In this document: one piece after another, positions 45,678-54,765 of the stretch
Position numbering within the stretch: the stretch's first letter is position 1
Layout: the number at the start of each line of letters is the position of its first letter
NCBI GenBank assembly: GCA_016722065.1
Contig: JADKGX010000002.1
Coordinates: 372,001-436,000, forward strand
Length of the DNA: 64,000 bases
Reading direction: 5' to 3'
Source of the DNA: Planctomycetota bacterium
GTDB lineage: Bacteria; Planctomycetota; UBA8742; UBA2392
Made by a program: the position numbers and the translations under genes
Notes under the pieces: model-generated
Told to the model about the DNA's origin: nothing
What the model saw: only the letters and a program-made list of their open reading frames with translations
Databases searched by the model: none

Positions 45678-46241
45678 ATGCCGCTTTCCTTTGAATCGCT
45701 GGATGTTTCCTGGGACGCCCTTGGTGGTGCCGCGTTGATTGCGCTGGCCCGCATGGCCGACGTGGCCATGGCGGTTCTGCGTCAATCCAACACGATTGCA
45801 GGTCGACGAAAATCGGCCTGGCTGATTGGTTTCTTTGAGGCGCTGATCTGGGTGTTTGTCGTCGCCGGCGTGGTCAACAAGATCAATAACCCGGTGTACG
45901 CCGTCGCCTATGCCATTGGCTTTGCCACCGGCACGTTTCTTGGCATCACGGCCGAGCAAGTACTGGCAAGGGGCGAGCAGGTGGTGCGGGTCTTTACGCA
46001 CGATGGTGAAAATCTGGCTGGCGCACTTCGAGAACGCGGGTTTCGGGTGACGCAGATGGACGGCCGGGGCCGAGACGGCCCAATCCAGATTCTGTTCATT
46101 CACACGCCACGCAAGCGGGCACAGCAGTTGCCCAAGCTGGCGCGGCAATTGGACAGCACCTGCTTTATCGTGATTGACGACGTGCGCAGCAGCAGTGCTG
46201 CTTCCCGCAGCGGGGCCATGCCACCAGCGGCCGGAAAGTAG
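45678..46241 (+). CDS. UPF0316/DUF5698 membrane protein
   Basis: Three hydrophobic segments (about 15-35, 48-68, 75-95) are followed by a soluble C-terminal domain. LARMADVAMAVLRQSNTIAGRR and the FFEALIWVFVVAGVVNKI stretch match the UPF0316 (YebE-like) family. The C-terminal half resembles its DUF2179-type domain (VVRVFTHDGENLAGAL). Function unknown. It starts 11 bp after the preceding stop. Confidence 0.8.
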   Translation: MPLSFESLDVSWDALGGAALIALARMADVAMAVLRQSNTIAGRRKSAWLIGFFEALIWVFVVAGVVNKINNPVYAVAYAIGFATGTFLGITAEQVLARGEQVVRVFTHDGENLAGALRERGFRVTQMDGRGRDGPIQILFIHTPRKRAQQLPKLARQLDSTCFIVIDDVRSSSAASRSGAMPPAAGK

Positions 46242-46263
46242 CCCAGGCCTGCTTGCGCGGACC

Positions 46264-46719
46264 TTACTTGCCTGCAGCCCGACGTTTGGCCCGGCGTTCG
46301 CGCCAGGCCGGCCAGATCATGCCATCAATGCTGAATTTGCCTGCTCCGGCAAAGATCAGCGTCGCAAAGATGATCGCAAACATCAGCGCTGGTTCCTTGT
46401 TGGCGCCTGCTCCCATCGTCCAGGGATCGCTGGCGTGAATCACGAACGCTGCAATCAGCATCGTGAACACCACCGCCCCGGCCGCAAAGCGTGTTGCGGC
46501 CCCCACCACCACCAGCAGCGCACACACAAACTCTGCCCCGGCGGCGCTGATCAGACTCAAGTGGGGCCCAAGCCCGATGGGGTCGAACTTGTCCATGAAC
46601 TCGCCCCGGAACACCATGCCCACCTTGGCCCAGCCGTGGGTCATCATGTAACCGCCGCCGCCAAGGCGCAGCGCCAGCAGGCCGATCGAACTCATCAAGT
46701 CCTGGCGCTTGGCATCCAT
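46264..46719 (-). CDS. DoxX family membrane protein
   Basis: A 151-residue protein with four membrane helices. LLALRLGGGGYMMTHGWAKVG and the glycine-rich third helix are DoxX-like. DoxX proteins are linked to thiosulfate or redox metabolism but most are unassigned. AAGGA lies five bases before the ATG. Confidence 0.82.
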   Translation of the reverse strand: MDAKRQDLMSSIGLLALRLGGGGYMMTHGWAKVGMVFRGEFMDKFDPIGLGPHLSLISAAGAEFVCALLVVVGAATRFAAGAVVFTMLIAAFVIHASDPWTMGAGANKEPALMFAIIFATLIFAGAGKFSIDGMIWPAWRERRAKRRAAGK

Positions 46720-46821
46720 ACTGATCCTTGCGGCTGATGGCACATTTGCGGCACAGGCATTGAACACGCAGGCGGGTCTTGCGATTCCAGACAACTATCT
46801 GCCGGCTTGGGCACCCGGTTG

Positions 46822-47556
46822 CTATGCGGGAGGGTTCTCGTCTTTGGGCGCGGGGCCGATCACGATTTCGCCGTCCGGGCGTTGCTCAATGCTGATCTCG
46901 TGCTGCTTGACCATCTCCAGTAACGCCAGGAAGTTGCCAATCTTGTCGGCCTTGCTGCCTTTGGGCCCGACCAGCTTGCTGAAGTCCACGCTGCCGTGGG
47001 TGCGCAACTGGGCCATGATCAAGTCCACGTAGTACCGCACAGGGCGGTCTTCCAGCGAAATCAAATGCGGCCTTGGCGCCTGCACTTCGCCGTGCAGGCG
47101 GTGAAACACACGGTACAGGTCAACAACGGTGACCTGTTCAAGGTACGTGTCGTTGCTGCTGTCAGGATGATCGGCACCCAGCAGCCCGCCGGGGCGGCTG
47201 TGGCGCCTGCTTTGCCTGTCCCAGCTCTCGTCCAGAATGCCCGCGAGGTCGCGAATGCGCTTGAACTCCAGCAATTGCTTGACCAGCTTGCTGCGTTCGG
47301 CCTGGGCCTGCTGTTGCTGTTCGCTGCGCGCGACCACCAGGTCGCTTTTGAGCTTGAGCAGGTTGGCCGCCATGGTCAGGAACTCGCCCGCGTACTCCAG
47401 GTCAAGCACCTGCATGGCTTCAAGTTCAAGGATGTACTGTTCGGCGATTTCGGCCACCGGCAGGTCGTAGATGTCCACTTCTGCGCGGCGGCACAGGTAC
47501 AACAGCAGGTCCAGCGGACCCGTGTACACAGAAGTTGTGACGCGCGGTTCGACCAT
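46822..47556 (-). CDS. scpA: Segregation and condensation protein A
   Basis: The kleisin subunit of the bacterial SMC condensin complex. The N-terminal segment YTGPLDLLLYLCRRAEVDIYDLPVAEIAEQYI and LEYAGEFLTMAANLLKLKS are the family signature. The C-terminal winged helix follows. The middle region (about 100-140) is charged. It starts 2 bp past the M50 protease stop, so the two are co-expressed. No scpB is in view. Confidence 0.93.
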   Translation of the reverse strand: MVEPRVTTSVYTGPLDLLLYLCRRAEVDIYDLPVAEIAEQYILELEAMQVLDLEYAGEFLTMAANLLKLKSDLVVARSEQQQQAQAERSKLVKQLLEFKRIRDLAGILDESWDRQSRRHSRPGGLLGADHPDSSNDTYLEQVTVVDLYRVFHRLHGEVQAPRPHLISLEDRPVRYYVDLIMAQLRTHGSVDFSKLVGPKGSKADKIGNFLALLEMVKQHEISIEQRPDGEIVIGPAPKDENPPA

Positions 47557-47558
47557 GG

Positions 47559-48281
47559 TCAGGAAACCAGATTGGACAATTTCTCCAGCACTGCAACGCC
47601 AAACTCCATGACGCTTCCCAACAGCGGCCTGCCCACCGTAATCACGACGAGAATGAAGATCATCAGTCCGTAGGGTGCCAGACGGTCATACAACTGCCGC
47701 CCGCGATAGTTCATGAAGTGGTAAAGAATCGCGCCGCCATCTACGCCGGGCAGGGGCACCAGATTGACCACCCCCAGCAGAATGTTCAGCAGCACCATGC
47801 GAACGCCGAATTCATACAGCAGGCTCAAGGAAATGTAGTCGCTGATCTGCGTGCCGGGCTGGCCGGTCTTGCGGAACAGATACACCGCCAGAACAAACAC
47901 CGCCGCGCCCAGAATCGCCCCCACCAGGTTGCCCGCCGGGCCCGCGGCCGAAGTGATCGCCATATCCCGCGTGGGGTGCCTGAACTTCGACGGGTTCACC
48001 GGCACCCAGGCCAGGCCCATGGGCAGAAAACCCGCAATCGTGGAGATCACGGGCATGGCCACGGTGTAGATGAGAGACTTCTGGTCCTTGAAATCAATGT
48101 GCCGCAGCGGGTTGATCGACCGCTTGCCCAGCAGGTAGGCCGTGTCGTCGCCCAGCCACCAGGCCACCCAGGCGTGACCGCCCTCATGCAGCCCGATGGT
48201 TACAAACCACGCCACAAGCCACAGCACGATGCCGGTAGGGTCCGCGATGCCACCGACGGCCAGCATGGTCATGTCGGCCAT
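47559..48281 (-). CDS. Site-2-protease-like (M50) membrane metalloprotease
   Basis: About six membrane segments. The zinc motif HEGGH is in the first helix pair (GLHEGGHAWVAWWLGD), and the third ligand is in NLVPLPGVDGGAIL. This is the short M50 form without PDZ domain, related to rhomboid-like RseP/SpoIVFB relatives common beside scpA. Substrate unknown. Its first 13 bp overlap the end of dapF. Confidence 0.9.
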   Translation of the reverse strand: MADMTMLAVGGIADPTGIVLWLVAWFVTIGLHEGGHAWVAWWLGDDTAYLLGKRSINPLRHIDFKDQKSLIYTVAMPVISTIAGFLPMGLAWVPVNPSKFRHPTRDMAITSAAGPAGNLVGAILGAAVFVLAVYLFRKTGQPGTQISDYISLSLLYEFGVRMVLLNILLGVVNLVPLPGVDGGAILYHFMNYRGRQLYDRLAPYGLMIFILVVITVGRPLLGSVMEFGVAVLEKLSNLVS

Positions 48282-49135
48282 ACCCCCGTGCAGATCTCGC
48301 GCGCGGGGCCGGTCTTGTAGACGCAGCCGTCTGTTTCATTCCATTCCATGTCAAGTTCGCCGCCCACCAGCTTGATCTTCATCTTGCGGGCTGTCAGGCC
48401 ATTGAGAACAGCCGCCACACAAACGGCACTGGCGCCGGTGCCACAGGCCAGCGTTTCGCCGGCGCCGCGTTCCCAGGTGCGCTGGTGCAGCAGCTTGTCG
48501 GACTGCCGGAATACAAATTCGACGTTCGTGCGGCGCGGGAACATCGGGTGGTTCTCAATCAGCGGCCCGATGCCATGGACGAGCTTGTCGTCGGCCGGTT
48601 GATCCAGAAAAATCACGCAGTGCGGGTTACCCATCGACACACAGGTGATTCGGAATTTGTGGCCGCCGATCTCAAAGGGTTCGTCAATGCACTGTTCGGC
48701 GGGTTCGCCCGTCATGGGAATCAGCCCGCGTGTCAGGCGTGGCTTGCCCATGTTCACTCGCACTTTCTGGGCCGTGTGTGTGCCTTTGCGCGGCGTAACC
48801 TGCACGGTCAGAATGCCTGCACCGGTTTCAATCGGGAACTCGGTTCCGCGCTCGAGGTTGCGGTCGTATAGATACTTGGCAACGCAGCGCAGCCCGTTGC
48901 CGCACATTTCGGATTCGCTGCCGTCGCTGTTGAACATCTGCATGCGGTGCCTGACGCCGCTGCGCTTGCTGTTGCGGATCAAGATCAGGCCGTCGCTGCC
49001 CACCCCGAAGTGACGGTCGCTGATTTCACGCGCCAGCTTGTTCAAGCCTTTGGGCACGGACTTGCGCGCGTCCACGTAAACGTAGTCGTTGCCGATGCCT
49101 TCCATTTTCACAAACGGGATGCCGCCTTTGGCCAT
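48269..49135 (-). CDS. dapF: Diaminopimelate epimerase
   Basis: It makes meso-diaminopimelate for lysine and peptidoglycan. The two active-site cysteines are in MCGNGLRC (C78 area) and LACGTGASA. FVKMEGIGNDYVYVD at the N-terminus is also typical. Length is normal. It follows the lipoprotein gene by 3 bp and overlaps the M50 gene by 13 bp. Confidence 0.95.
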   Translation of the reverse strand: MAKGGIPFVKMEGIGNDYVYVDARKSVPKGLNKLAREISDRHFGVGSDGLILIRNSKRSGVRHRMQMFNSDGSESEMCGNGLRCVAKYLYDRNLERGTEFPIETGAGILTVQVTPRKGTHTAQKVRVNMGKPRLTRGLIPMTGEPAEQCIDEPFEIGGHKFRITCVSMGNPHCVIFLDQPADDKLVHGIGPLIENHPMFPRRTNVEFVFRQSDKLLHQRTWERGAGETLACGTGASAVCVAAVLNGLTARKMKIKLVGGELDMEWNETDGCVYKTGPAREICTGVWPT

Positions 49136-49138
49136 GGC

Positions 49139-49609
49139 TTACTCGGGCTTGGGCTTGACCATCTTCTCGTCTGGCACCACGGTGCCAACAAAATCGAAAC
49201 CACCTTCACACCGCACATCCACGCTGCCGTTGCCTTCTTTGTCCAGCACGCAGGTTCCGGCCAGCACCCGAAACCACTGCGCGTTGCGTTCATAGTACGC
49301 GCGCTTGTTGAACTCTGGCGTTGCTACGCGCTTTAGCCTGCCGTTGATGACCTTGCCGGCCTTGTCGAGTTCCAGGTACAGCGTGTTGACGACAATGAAC
49401 TCGCCTGTGGCGGCGTCGTGATAGTTCACCAGCTTGGCGCTGCGGTTGTCGCCCTCTACCCAACTGGCGCGAAAGATCTTGTCTTTCTCGACGACCTTGA
49501 GTTTCCAGCCTTCGCCAAATTCCTGAAGGCTGAAATAGGTCTTGGGGTTGCTGCACCCGGCCGCAAACAGCAGCAATAGCAAACTGACCATGCCAAGTGC
49601 ACGACGCAT
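49139..49609 (-). CDS. Small lipoprotein, function unknown
   Basis: The signal ends in lipobox FAAGC followed by SNPKTYFSLQEFGEGWK. The mature part (about 135 residues) is beta-rich with no family I recognise. A cysteine pair (GTCVLD and VRCEGG) may form a disulfide. GGAGG sits six bases before the ATG. It leads the dapF-M50-scpA group. Confidence 0.7.
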   Translation of the reverse strand: MRRALGMVSLLLLLFAAGCSNPKTYFSLQEFGEGWKLKVVEKDKIFRASWVEGDNRSAKLVNYHDAATGEFIVVNTLYLELDKAGKVINGRLKRVATPEFNKRAYYERNAQWFRVLAGTCVLDKEGNGSVDVRCEGGFDFVGTVVPDEKMVKPKPE

Positions 49610-49719
49610 TTCCGCCTCCGGCTTCAGTCTATCGGGGTCGCAACGCCGTTGAAGGGCTAGCTTGAAGGTGAGCAAACCCGCGGCCATGCACACCCGCACG
49701 ACTGGCGCACAAAGCTGCC

Positions 49720-50973
49720 CTAGCGCACCTTGGACAACGCAATCGTGGCGTTGTGGCCGCCAAAGCCGAAAGAGTTGCTGATTGCGACCCTGATCTTTGC
49801 GGCGCGGCCCTCATGGGGCACGTAGTCAAGGTTGCATTCAGGGTCCGGTACCAGCAGGTTGCGCGTGGGCGGGGCGATATCGTTCTGAATCGCCAGTGCC
49901 GTCGCCACAAGTTCCACGGCACCGGAAGCACCCAGCAGGTGCCCGATCATCGACTTGGTGCTGCTGACCATCAGCTTCTTGGCGTGGTCGGTAAACAGCT
50001 TGTTGATTGCGCGCGTTTCGGTGCGGTCGTTGTATTCGGTGCTGGTGCCGTGGGCGTTGATGTAGTCCACATCCTGCGGTTTCAGGCCGCCGTCGCGCAG
50101 GGCGTTTTCCATGCTGCGCACCGCGCCCTCGCCGTCTTCACTGGGCGTGGTCATGTGAAATGCGTCGTCCGTGGCGCCAAAACCCACGACTTCGGCATAT
50201 ATCTTTGCGCCGCGCTTGCGGGCGTGTTCCAGTTCCTCAAACACCGCAATACCGCCGCCTTCGCCCATGACGAAGCCGTCGCGTTCTTTGTCAAAGGGGC
50301 GGCTGGCGTGCGCCGGGTCATCGTTGCGCTGGCTCATGGCCCGCGCAGAACAGAAGCCCGCCATGCCCAGCACCGTGACTGCGGCTTCGGTACCACCGCA
50401 AACCATGATGTCCGCGTCGTTATACTGGATGGTGCGAAATGCTGCGCCCAGGGCGTGGTTGGCTGCGGCGCAAGCACTGGCTGTTGCAAAGTTGGGGCCC
50501 TTGAGGCCAAAGCGGATGGCAACGTTGCCGGCAGCCGCGTTCAGCATCAACTTCGGTATGAAGAACGGATTGATGCGCCCGGGGCCGCGCTCAATCAAGA
50601 TCCGGTTGCCATCCTGAATCTCTTCCAGCCCGCCAATGCCTGAGCCAATGATGCAGCCGATGCGCGAGCGGTCCTCAGACTCCAGGTTCAACGCGGAGTC
50701 CTTCAGGGCTTGTTCGGCGGCGTACACGGCATAATGCACAAAGGGGTCGGTCTGGCGCGCGTACTTGCGGTCGCCAAATGCAACAGCGGCATCGAAGCCC
50801 TTGACGCGGCCTGCAATGACAGTTGTCAGGCCGGCGGCGACAAAATCGTCCAGCCGTGTGATGCCGTTTTCGCCGCGAAGAACAGCGTTCCAGAATGTGT
50901 TGACATCATTGCCTACCGGGCAGATTACGCCCAGACCGGTAATGACAACACGACGTCGCGCAGGTGCACTCAT
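49720..50973 (-). CDS. fabF: Beta-ketoacyl-ACP synthase II
   Basis: The elongating condensing enzyme of type II fatty-acid synthesis. Catalytic residues are visible: cysteine in TASACAAANHALG, histidines in NAHGTSTEYNDRTE and KSMIGHLLGASGA. The N-terminus VVITGLGVICPVGND is typical. Length (417) is usual. acpP lies upstream on the same strand, the standard acpP-fabF order. Confidence 0.95.
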   Translation of the reverse strand: MSAPARRRVVITGLGVICPVGNDVNTFWNAVLRGENGITRLDDFVAAGLTTVIAGRVKGFDAAVAFGDRKYARQTDPFVHYAVYAAEQALKDSALNLESEDRSRIGCIIGSGIGGLEEIQDGNRILIERGPGRINPFFIPKLMLNAAAGNVAIRFGLKGPNFATASACAAANHALGAAFRTIQYNDADIMVCGGTEAAVTVLGMAGFCSARAMSQRNDDPAHASRPFDKERDGFVMGEGGGIAVFEELEHARKRGAKIYAEVVGFGATDDAFHMTTPSEDGEGAVRSMENALRDGGLKPQDVDYINAHGTSTEYNDRTETRAINKLFTDHAKKLMVSSTKSMIGHLLGASGAVELVATALAIQNDIAPPTRNLLVPDPECNLDYVPHEGRAAKIRVAISNSFGFGGHNATIALSKVR

Positions 50974-51138
50974 GCGTTTGTCCTGGCCCCAACACCAAAG
51001 TCCTGGCCCGCCCGGCGCGTGGCACCGCGTGGCGAGTTTGGCAAAAATACAGGTCTGCCAAAATCAGCCCGGGCAAGCAACCACCGCCCCCGCAAAAGAA
51101 GGCGCGTCGCTGCCTGCCCGGACACAAAGGATGCGGAC

Positions 51139-51393
51139 TCAGCCTTTGCTGGCGGTCTTGTCCTCAATGTACTTGACCGCGTCACCCACGGTCTGGATCT
51201 TTTCCGCGTCTTCGTCGGGGATGGTCAGTTCGAATTCGTCTTCGAACTCCATTACCAGTTCGACGGTGTCCAGACTGTCGGCACCGAGGTCGTTCACGAA
51301 CGACGTTTCGAGCGTAACCTTGTCGCGGCTTACGCCCATCTGATCACAGACAATCTGAATGACAGATTCTTCGATCTCTTCCCGAGTGGGCAC
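51139..51393 (-). CDS. acpP: Acyl carrier protein
   Basis: An 84-residue carrier whose phosphopantetheine serine is in LGADSLDTVE. The acidic helix II (ELVMEFEDEFELTIPDED) is characteristic. The start is GTG with GGGAGAG upstream; an extension to 51504 has no ACP similarity. It precedes fabF by 165 bp, and that gap holds a weak TTTGGCA/TGCCAAA inverted repeat. Confidence 0.95.
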   Translation of the reverse strand: MPTREEIEESVIQIVCDQMGVSRDKVTLETSFVNDLGADSLDTVELVMEFEDEFELTIPDEDAEKIQTVGDAVKYIEDKTASKG

Positions 51394-51519
51394 GCTGCTC
51401 TCCCTTTCCTGAATCCGGGCATTTCTTCGGGCGGAACCAGACAACACCGCGCCTTCACCGGCGCGTTGGCGAAGCAGTTTAGCCACGCCCAATTTCCGCC
51501 GCAAGACTCCCGGGGGCGA

Positions 51520-51960
51520 CTACTTAGGCGCCTGCGAAAGCTCTGTCAAGACCCCATGGGCCTGCCGCGGGTGGAAGAAATTCACCAGGCAACCGCCCGC
51601 ACCCACATGTGGCTGATCCCATAACGGCGTGTAGCCCTTTTCTTTCATGCGTTGCGTGGCTGCCGCCAGGTCGTCAACAGCAAAGCTGAGGTGATGTTGC
51701 CCCTCGCCATGCTTTTCCAGGAATCGTGCAATCGGCGAATCCGGCGCCGTTGGTTCCAGCAACTCAATGTGCACACCGGGCGGTACAATGACCTTTAACA
51801 CGCGCACTTTTTCGCCGGCTACTTCTTCAATGTGCGGCTCTGAGCCAAAGCCCAACCCACCCTCATAGAACTTGCGGGCCTGGTCGATCGACTTGACGGC
51901 CAGCCCGATGTGGTCCAGGCGCATGCTTGTTTCGCTGTTGGCCATGTTGCGGGGATCCAT
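51520..51960 (-). CDS. mce: Methylmalonyl-CoA epimerase
   Basis: A glyoxalase-fold enzyme that interconverts (R)- and (S)-methylmalonyl-CoA. Metal ligands are in RLDHIGLAV, GQHHLSFAV and the late HGVLTEL. The sequence VPPGVHIELLEPT and SPIARFLEKHGEG are epimerase-like. It lies just after a hypothetical gene in the propionyl-CoA operon. The start could be ATG 51960 or 51945; SDs are weak. Confidence 0.9.
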   Translation of the reverse strand: MDPRNMANSETSMRLDHIGLAVKSIDQARKFYEGGLGFGSEPHIEEVAGEKVRVLKVIVPPGVHIELLEPTAPDSPIARFLEKHGEGQHHLSFAVDDLAAATQRMKEKGYTPLWDQPHVGAGGCLVNFFHPRQAHGVLTELSQAPK

Positions 51961-51962
51961 CC

Positions 51963-52529
51963 TCAGGCCAGTCCCATCGAATCCTGCAAAAACATGGCCG
52001 CGCAGGCCCCACCCAGCACTTTGTTGATGGCATTCATGCGCTGCACAACCTGGTCGCGCGCTGCGGCGGGCAACGCGACGCCAGCGGTGTTGTTCAGGTG
52101 CAGAAGCAGCCCGTGATAGCTCACGACCGGCAAGATCACCTTGGTCAGAAAGTCCTTCATGCTGGCATAGCCCGCGGCTTTGGCGCGGGTTTTTAGTTCG
52201 TTCACCAGGTTGGCCTGTGGCAGCTCCAGGTTCTTGCCGACCACTCTTTCCAGTGCGGCGTAGTGTTCCTCAAAGCGCGGCAGCCAGACCTCCAGGTGCT
52301 GTTTTAGCAGGATGCCGCTGGCCTGCTTTTGAAGTACTTCCACACCTTGCTGCATGCGGTCAAAGCGCTGGCCAATGATCAGTGCGCCAATCTGGCCGCA
52401 CGTGTCCAGCAGCTGCTTGCGCTCATTGTTGATGTTGATGGTCGGGTTGACGGGGGAATCGCGCCGGTCCACCTTGCTGGTGCGGCGGTCGTCGGTACGT
52501 TTCTTGCGCTGTGTGTTCCCGGATGCCAT
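51963..52529 (-). CDS. Conserved-looking helical protein in the propionyl-CoA operon, function unknown
   Basis: The first ~30 residues are Arg/Lys/Asp-rich and probably disordered. The remaining ~155 are helical with no motif I recognise. It sits between the mutase and epimerase genes with 26-bp and 2-bp gaps, so it is part of the operon. A role in mutase handling is conceivable only from position. Confidence 0.6.
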   Translation of the reverse strand: MASGNTQRKKRTDDRRTSKVDRRDSPVNPTININNERKQLLDTCGQIGALIIGQRFDRMQQGVEVLQKQASGILLKQHLEVWLPRFEEHYAALERVVGKNLELPQANLVNELKTRAKAAGYASMKDFLTKVILPVVSYHGLLLHLNNTAGVALPAAARDQVVQRMNAINKVLGGACAAMFLQDSMGLA

Positions 52530-52554
52530 GTCGTGATGTGCTTTCTTCAGACCT

Positions 52555-54222
52555 TCAACTGTCTCGATACTCGCCGAAAACCTGGCGCAGAGTATCGCAC
52601 ACTTCGCCCAGGGTTGCATCTGCCCGAAGTGCGCCCAAAATCGCAGGCATCAGGTTGGCAGTGCCTTGCGCCACACCCTTCAGCTCCTCCAGCGCGGTCT
52701 GCACCTTTGGCCCGTTGCGCCCATGCTTGAAGGCTGCAAGTCTTTCCAATTGGCGCATTACGGCTGACTCGTCAACTTTCAGCAACTCCGGCGGGGTGTC
52801 ACTTTCGGTCTGGAATTTGTTCACACCCACCACCACGGACTCGCCGTTTTCCACACCACGCTGCCAGGCCAGCGCCGCACGGCCAATCTCGCCCTGCATG
52901 AAGCGGGCCTCAATCGCATCTACGGCGCCGCCCAGTTCGTCAACCCGGGTGATCAGCGCCATCACCTTGGCCTCCAGGTCGTCGGTCAGCTTTTCGATGA
53001 AGTAGCTGCCGCCCAGCGGGTCGGGCGTATCGGCGATGCCGCTCTCGTGGGCCAGAATCTGCTGGGTGCGCAGGGCGATCTCAACCGACTTTTCTGTGGG
53101 CAGTGCGAGTGCTTCATCAAAGCTGTTGGTGTGCAGACTTTGAGTGCCGCCCAGAACAGCGGCGATGGCTTGCACGGCCGTACGCACAATGTTGTTTTCG
53201 GGCTGCTGGGCAGTCAGCGTGCTGCCTGCTGTCTGGGTGTGAAAGCGCAGTTGCAGCGCGCTTTTGTCGGTCGCCCCGAAACGTTCCTTCATCAAGCGCG
53301 CCCACAGCCGACGGGCGGCCCGAAACTTGGCGACTTCTTCCAGCAGGTTGCTGTGCCCGTTGAAGAAGAAGCTCAAGTTGCGACCAAAATGGTTGACGTC
53401 CAGTTTGCGCGCAACGGCCTGCTTTACGTACTCCAGCCCGTTAGCCAGCGTGAACGCGATTTCCTGGGCGGCGGTGCTGCCGGCCTCGCGAATGTGATAG
53501 CCACTGATGCTGATGGCGTTGAAGTTGGGTACTTCGTTGCTGCAGAATTCGATGATATCGGTGGTCAGGCGCAGGCTGGCCCGTGGCGGGTAAATGTAGG
53601 TGCCACGCGCGACAAACTCTTTCAGCAGGTCGTTTTGAACCGTGCCGCGAAGCTTGTCGCGGCTTACGCCCTGTTTCTCGGCCTGGATCAGATAGAAGCC
53701 CAGCAGGCAGGCCGCGCTGCTGTTGATGGTCATGCTGGTGCTGACTTTATCCAGCGGAATGCCTTCCAGCAGCACCGCCATATCCGCCGTGCTGCACACC
53801 GGCACGCCAACCTTGCCCACTTCGCCTGCGGCCATGGCGTGGTCGCTGTCGTAGCCGATTTGCGTGGGCAGATCGAAGGCAACGCTCAGGCCGGTTACGC
53901 CCTGGCCAAGCAGAAAGCGATAGCGCTGGTTGCTTTCCTCGGGGCTGGCGAACCCGGCGTATTGGCGCATGGTCCAAAAGCGCCCGCGGTACATGCTGGG
54001 ATAAACGCCGCGCGTGTACGGATACTCACCAGGAAAGCCAAGTTTGGAGCGGTACTCGGCCTGCGCTTGCTCACTGAGTTGCCCGGGCGCGGGTGCTGCC
54101 AAGGGCGGAAACTCGCAGCCGCTGGTTGATTCAAAACGCTCGCGACGTTCCGCAACCTTGGCCACGAACTTGGCGCGGGGGCCTGTAAGCCACTGGATGT
54201 AATCGTCCTGAAGCGAGCCCAT
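52555..54222 (-). CDS. mcmA: Methylmalonyl-CoA mutase catalytic (substrate-binding) subunit without B12 domain
   Basis: The mutase isomerises (R)-methylmalonyl-CoA to succinyl-CoA. The TIM-barrel part is complete: EYPYTRGVYPSMYRGRFWTM, QYAGFASPEESNQRY, GLSVAFDLPTQIGYDSDH and STSMTINSSAA. The protein ends at ~555 residues (ALRADATLGEVCDTLRQVFGEY), where fused mutases continue into the cobalamin-binding DxHxxG domain. That domain must be encoded elsewhere, as in two-subunit systems. Its ATG overlaps the TAA of the biotin-carrier gene by one base. Confidence 0.92.
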   Translation of the reverse strand: MGSLQDDYIQWLTGPRAKFVAKVAERRERFESTSGCEFPPLAAPAPGQLSEQAQAEYRSKLGFPGEYPYTRGVYPSMYRGRFWTMRQYAGFASPEESNQRYRFLLGQGVTGLSVAFDLPTQIGYDSDHAMAAGEVGKVGVPVCSTADMAVLLEGIPLDKVSTSMTINSSAACLLGFYLIQAEKQGVSRDKLRGTVQNDLLKEFVARGTYIYPPRASLRLTTDIIEFCSNEVPNFNAISISGYHIREAGSTAAQEIAFTLANGLEYVKQAVARKLDVNHFGRNLSFFFNGHSNLLEEVAKFRAARRLWARLMKERFGATDKSALQLRFHTQTAGSTLTAQQPENNIVRTAVQAIAAVLGGTQSLHTNSFDEALALPTEKSVEIALRTQQILAHESGIADTPDPLGGSYFIEKLTDDLEAKVMALITRVDELGGAVDAIEARFMQGEIGRAALAWQRGVENGESVVVGVNKFQTESDTPPELLKVDESAVMRQLERLAAFKHGRNGPKVQTALEELKGVAQGTANLMPAILGALRADATLGEVCDTLRQVFGEYRDS

Positions 54223-54749
54223 TAACCTGCCCCTGTGTCAGGCGGCGGGCTCAACTTTACCATCGGCGCGCCCTTTTCGAGGACGTCTCCGGCCTTGGCG
54301 GAGATTTCACGGACCACGCCATCACGCGGGCTGCGAATGTCGTTTTCTAGCTTCATGGCATGCAGTGATAGCAGGCTTTGGTTCTTCTTGACCGTGTCGC
54401 CGACCTTGACCTTGATCGCGACCACCATACCCGGCATTGGCGCCTTGACCTCAAAGTTTCCGCCGCCACGTTTGCGGCCTGACAGCGCCGCTAGACGCAC
54501 GTGTTGAAGCTCCGCCACGGCGGCCTCATAGATGACGCCACCAAGCACAATCTGTACGCCGTCTTTGCCGCGGTGATACCCAAAGCGCTGTTCGCCGCCA
54601 TTGACGCGCGCGTTCTGCACCTTGCTGCGCAGGGGTGTGTCGGCCCTGACGGGGTGGGTGCCGCCTTCGTGTTCTACAAACAGTTCGCCGTCGCGCTCAA
54701 AGAAGCGCACGCGAAACTTGCGGCCATCGACTGTGACTTCGTATTCCAT
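54222..54749 (-). CDS. Biotin carboxyl carrier protein for propionyl-CoA carboxylase
   Basis: The 175 residues look like the C-terminal third of an alpha-type biotin carboxylase, detached as its own gene. The N-terminal part is a BT-like beta region and the biotinyl domain (about 100-170) has APMPGMVVAIKVKVGD and the modified lysine in HAMKLENDI, where most homologues have EAMKM. Together with pccA and pccB it would form a three-gene propionyl-CoA carboxylase. It is separated from pccA by a repeat-flanked cassette. Confidence 0.85.
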   Translation of the reverse strand: MEYEVTVDGRKFRVRFFERDGELFVEHEGGTHPVRADTPLRSKVQNARVNGGEQRFGYHRGKDGVQIVLGGVIYEAAVAELQHVRLAALSGRKRGGGNFEVKAPMPGMVVAIKVKVGDTVKKNQSLLSLHAMKLENDIRSPRDGVVREISAKAGDVLEKGAPMVKLSPPPDTGAG

Positions 54750-54765
54750 AGTTGAACTGCTTGAA

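Noticed and set aside
51045..51065. TTTGGCA/TGCCAAA inverted repeat between acpP and fabF as a terminator
   Set aside because: The stem is only 7 bp, the loop 12 nt and there is no T-run; termination between acpP and fabF would also be unusual.
54330..54360. Biotin site HAMKL as a degenerate, non-biotinylated motif
   Set aside because: The AMK core and the surrounding domain are kept; a first-position change from Glu is not enough to call loss of function.
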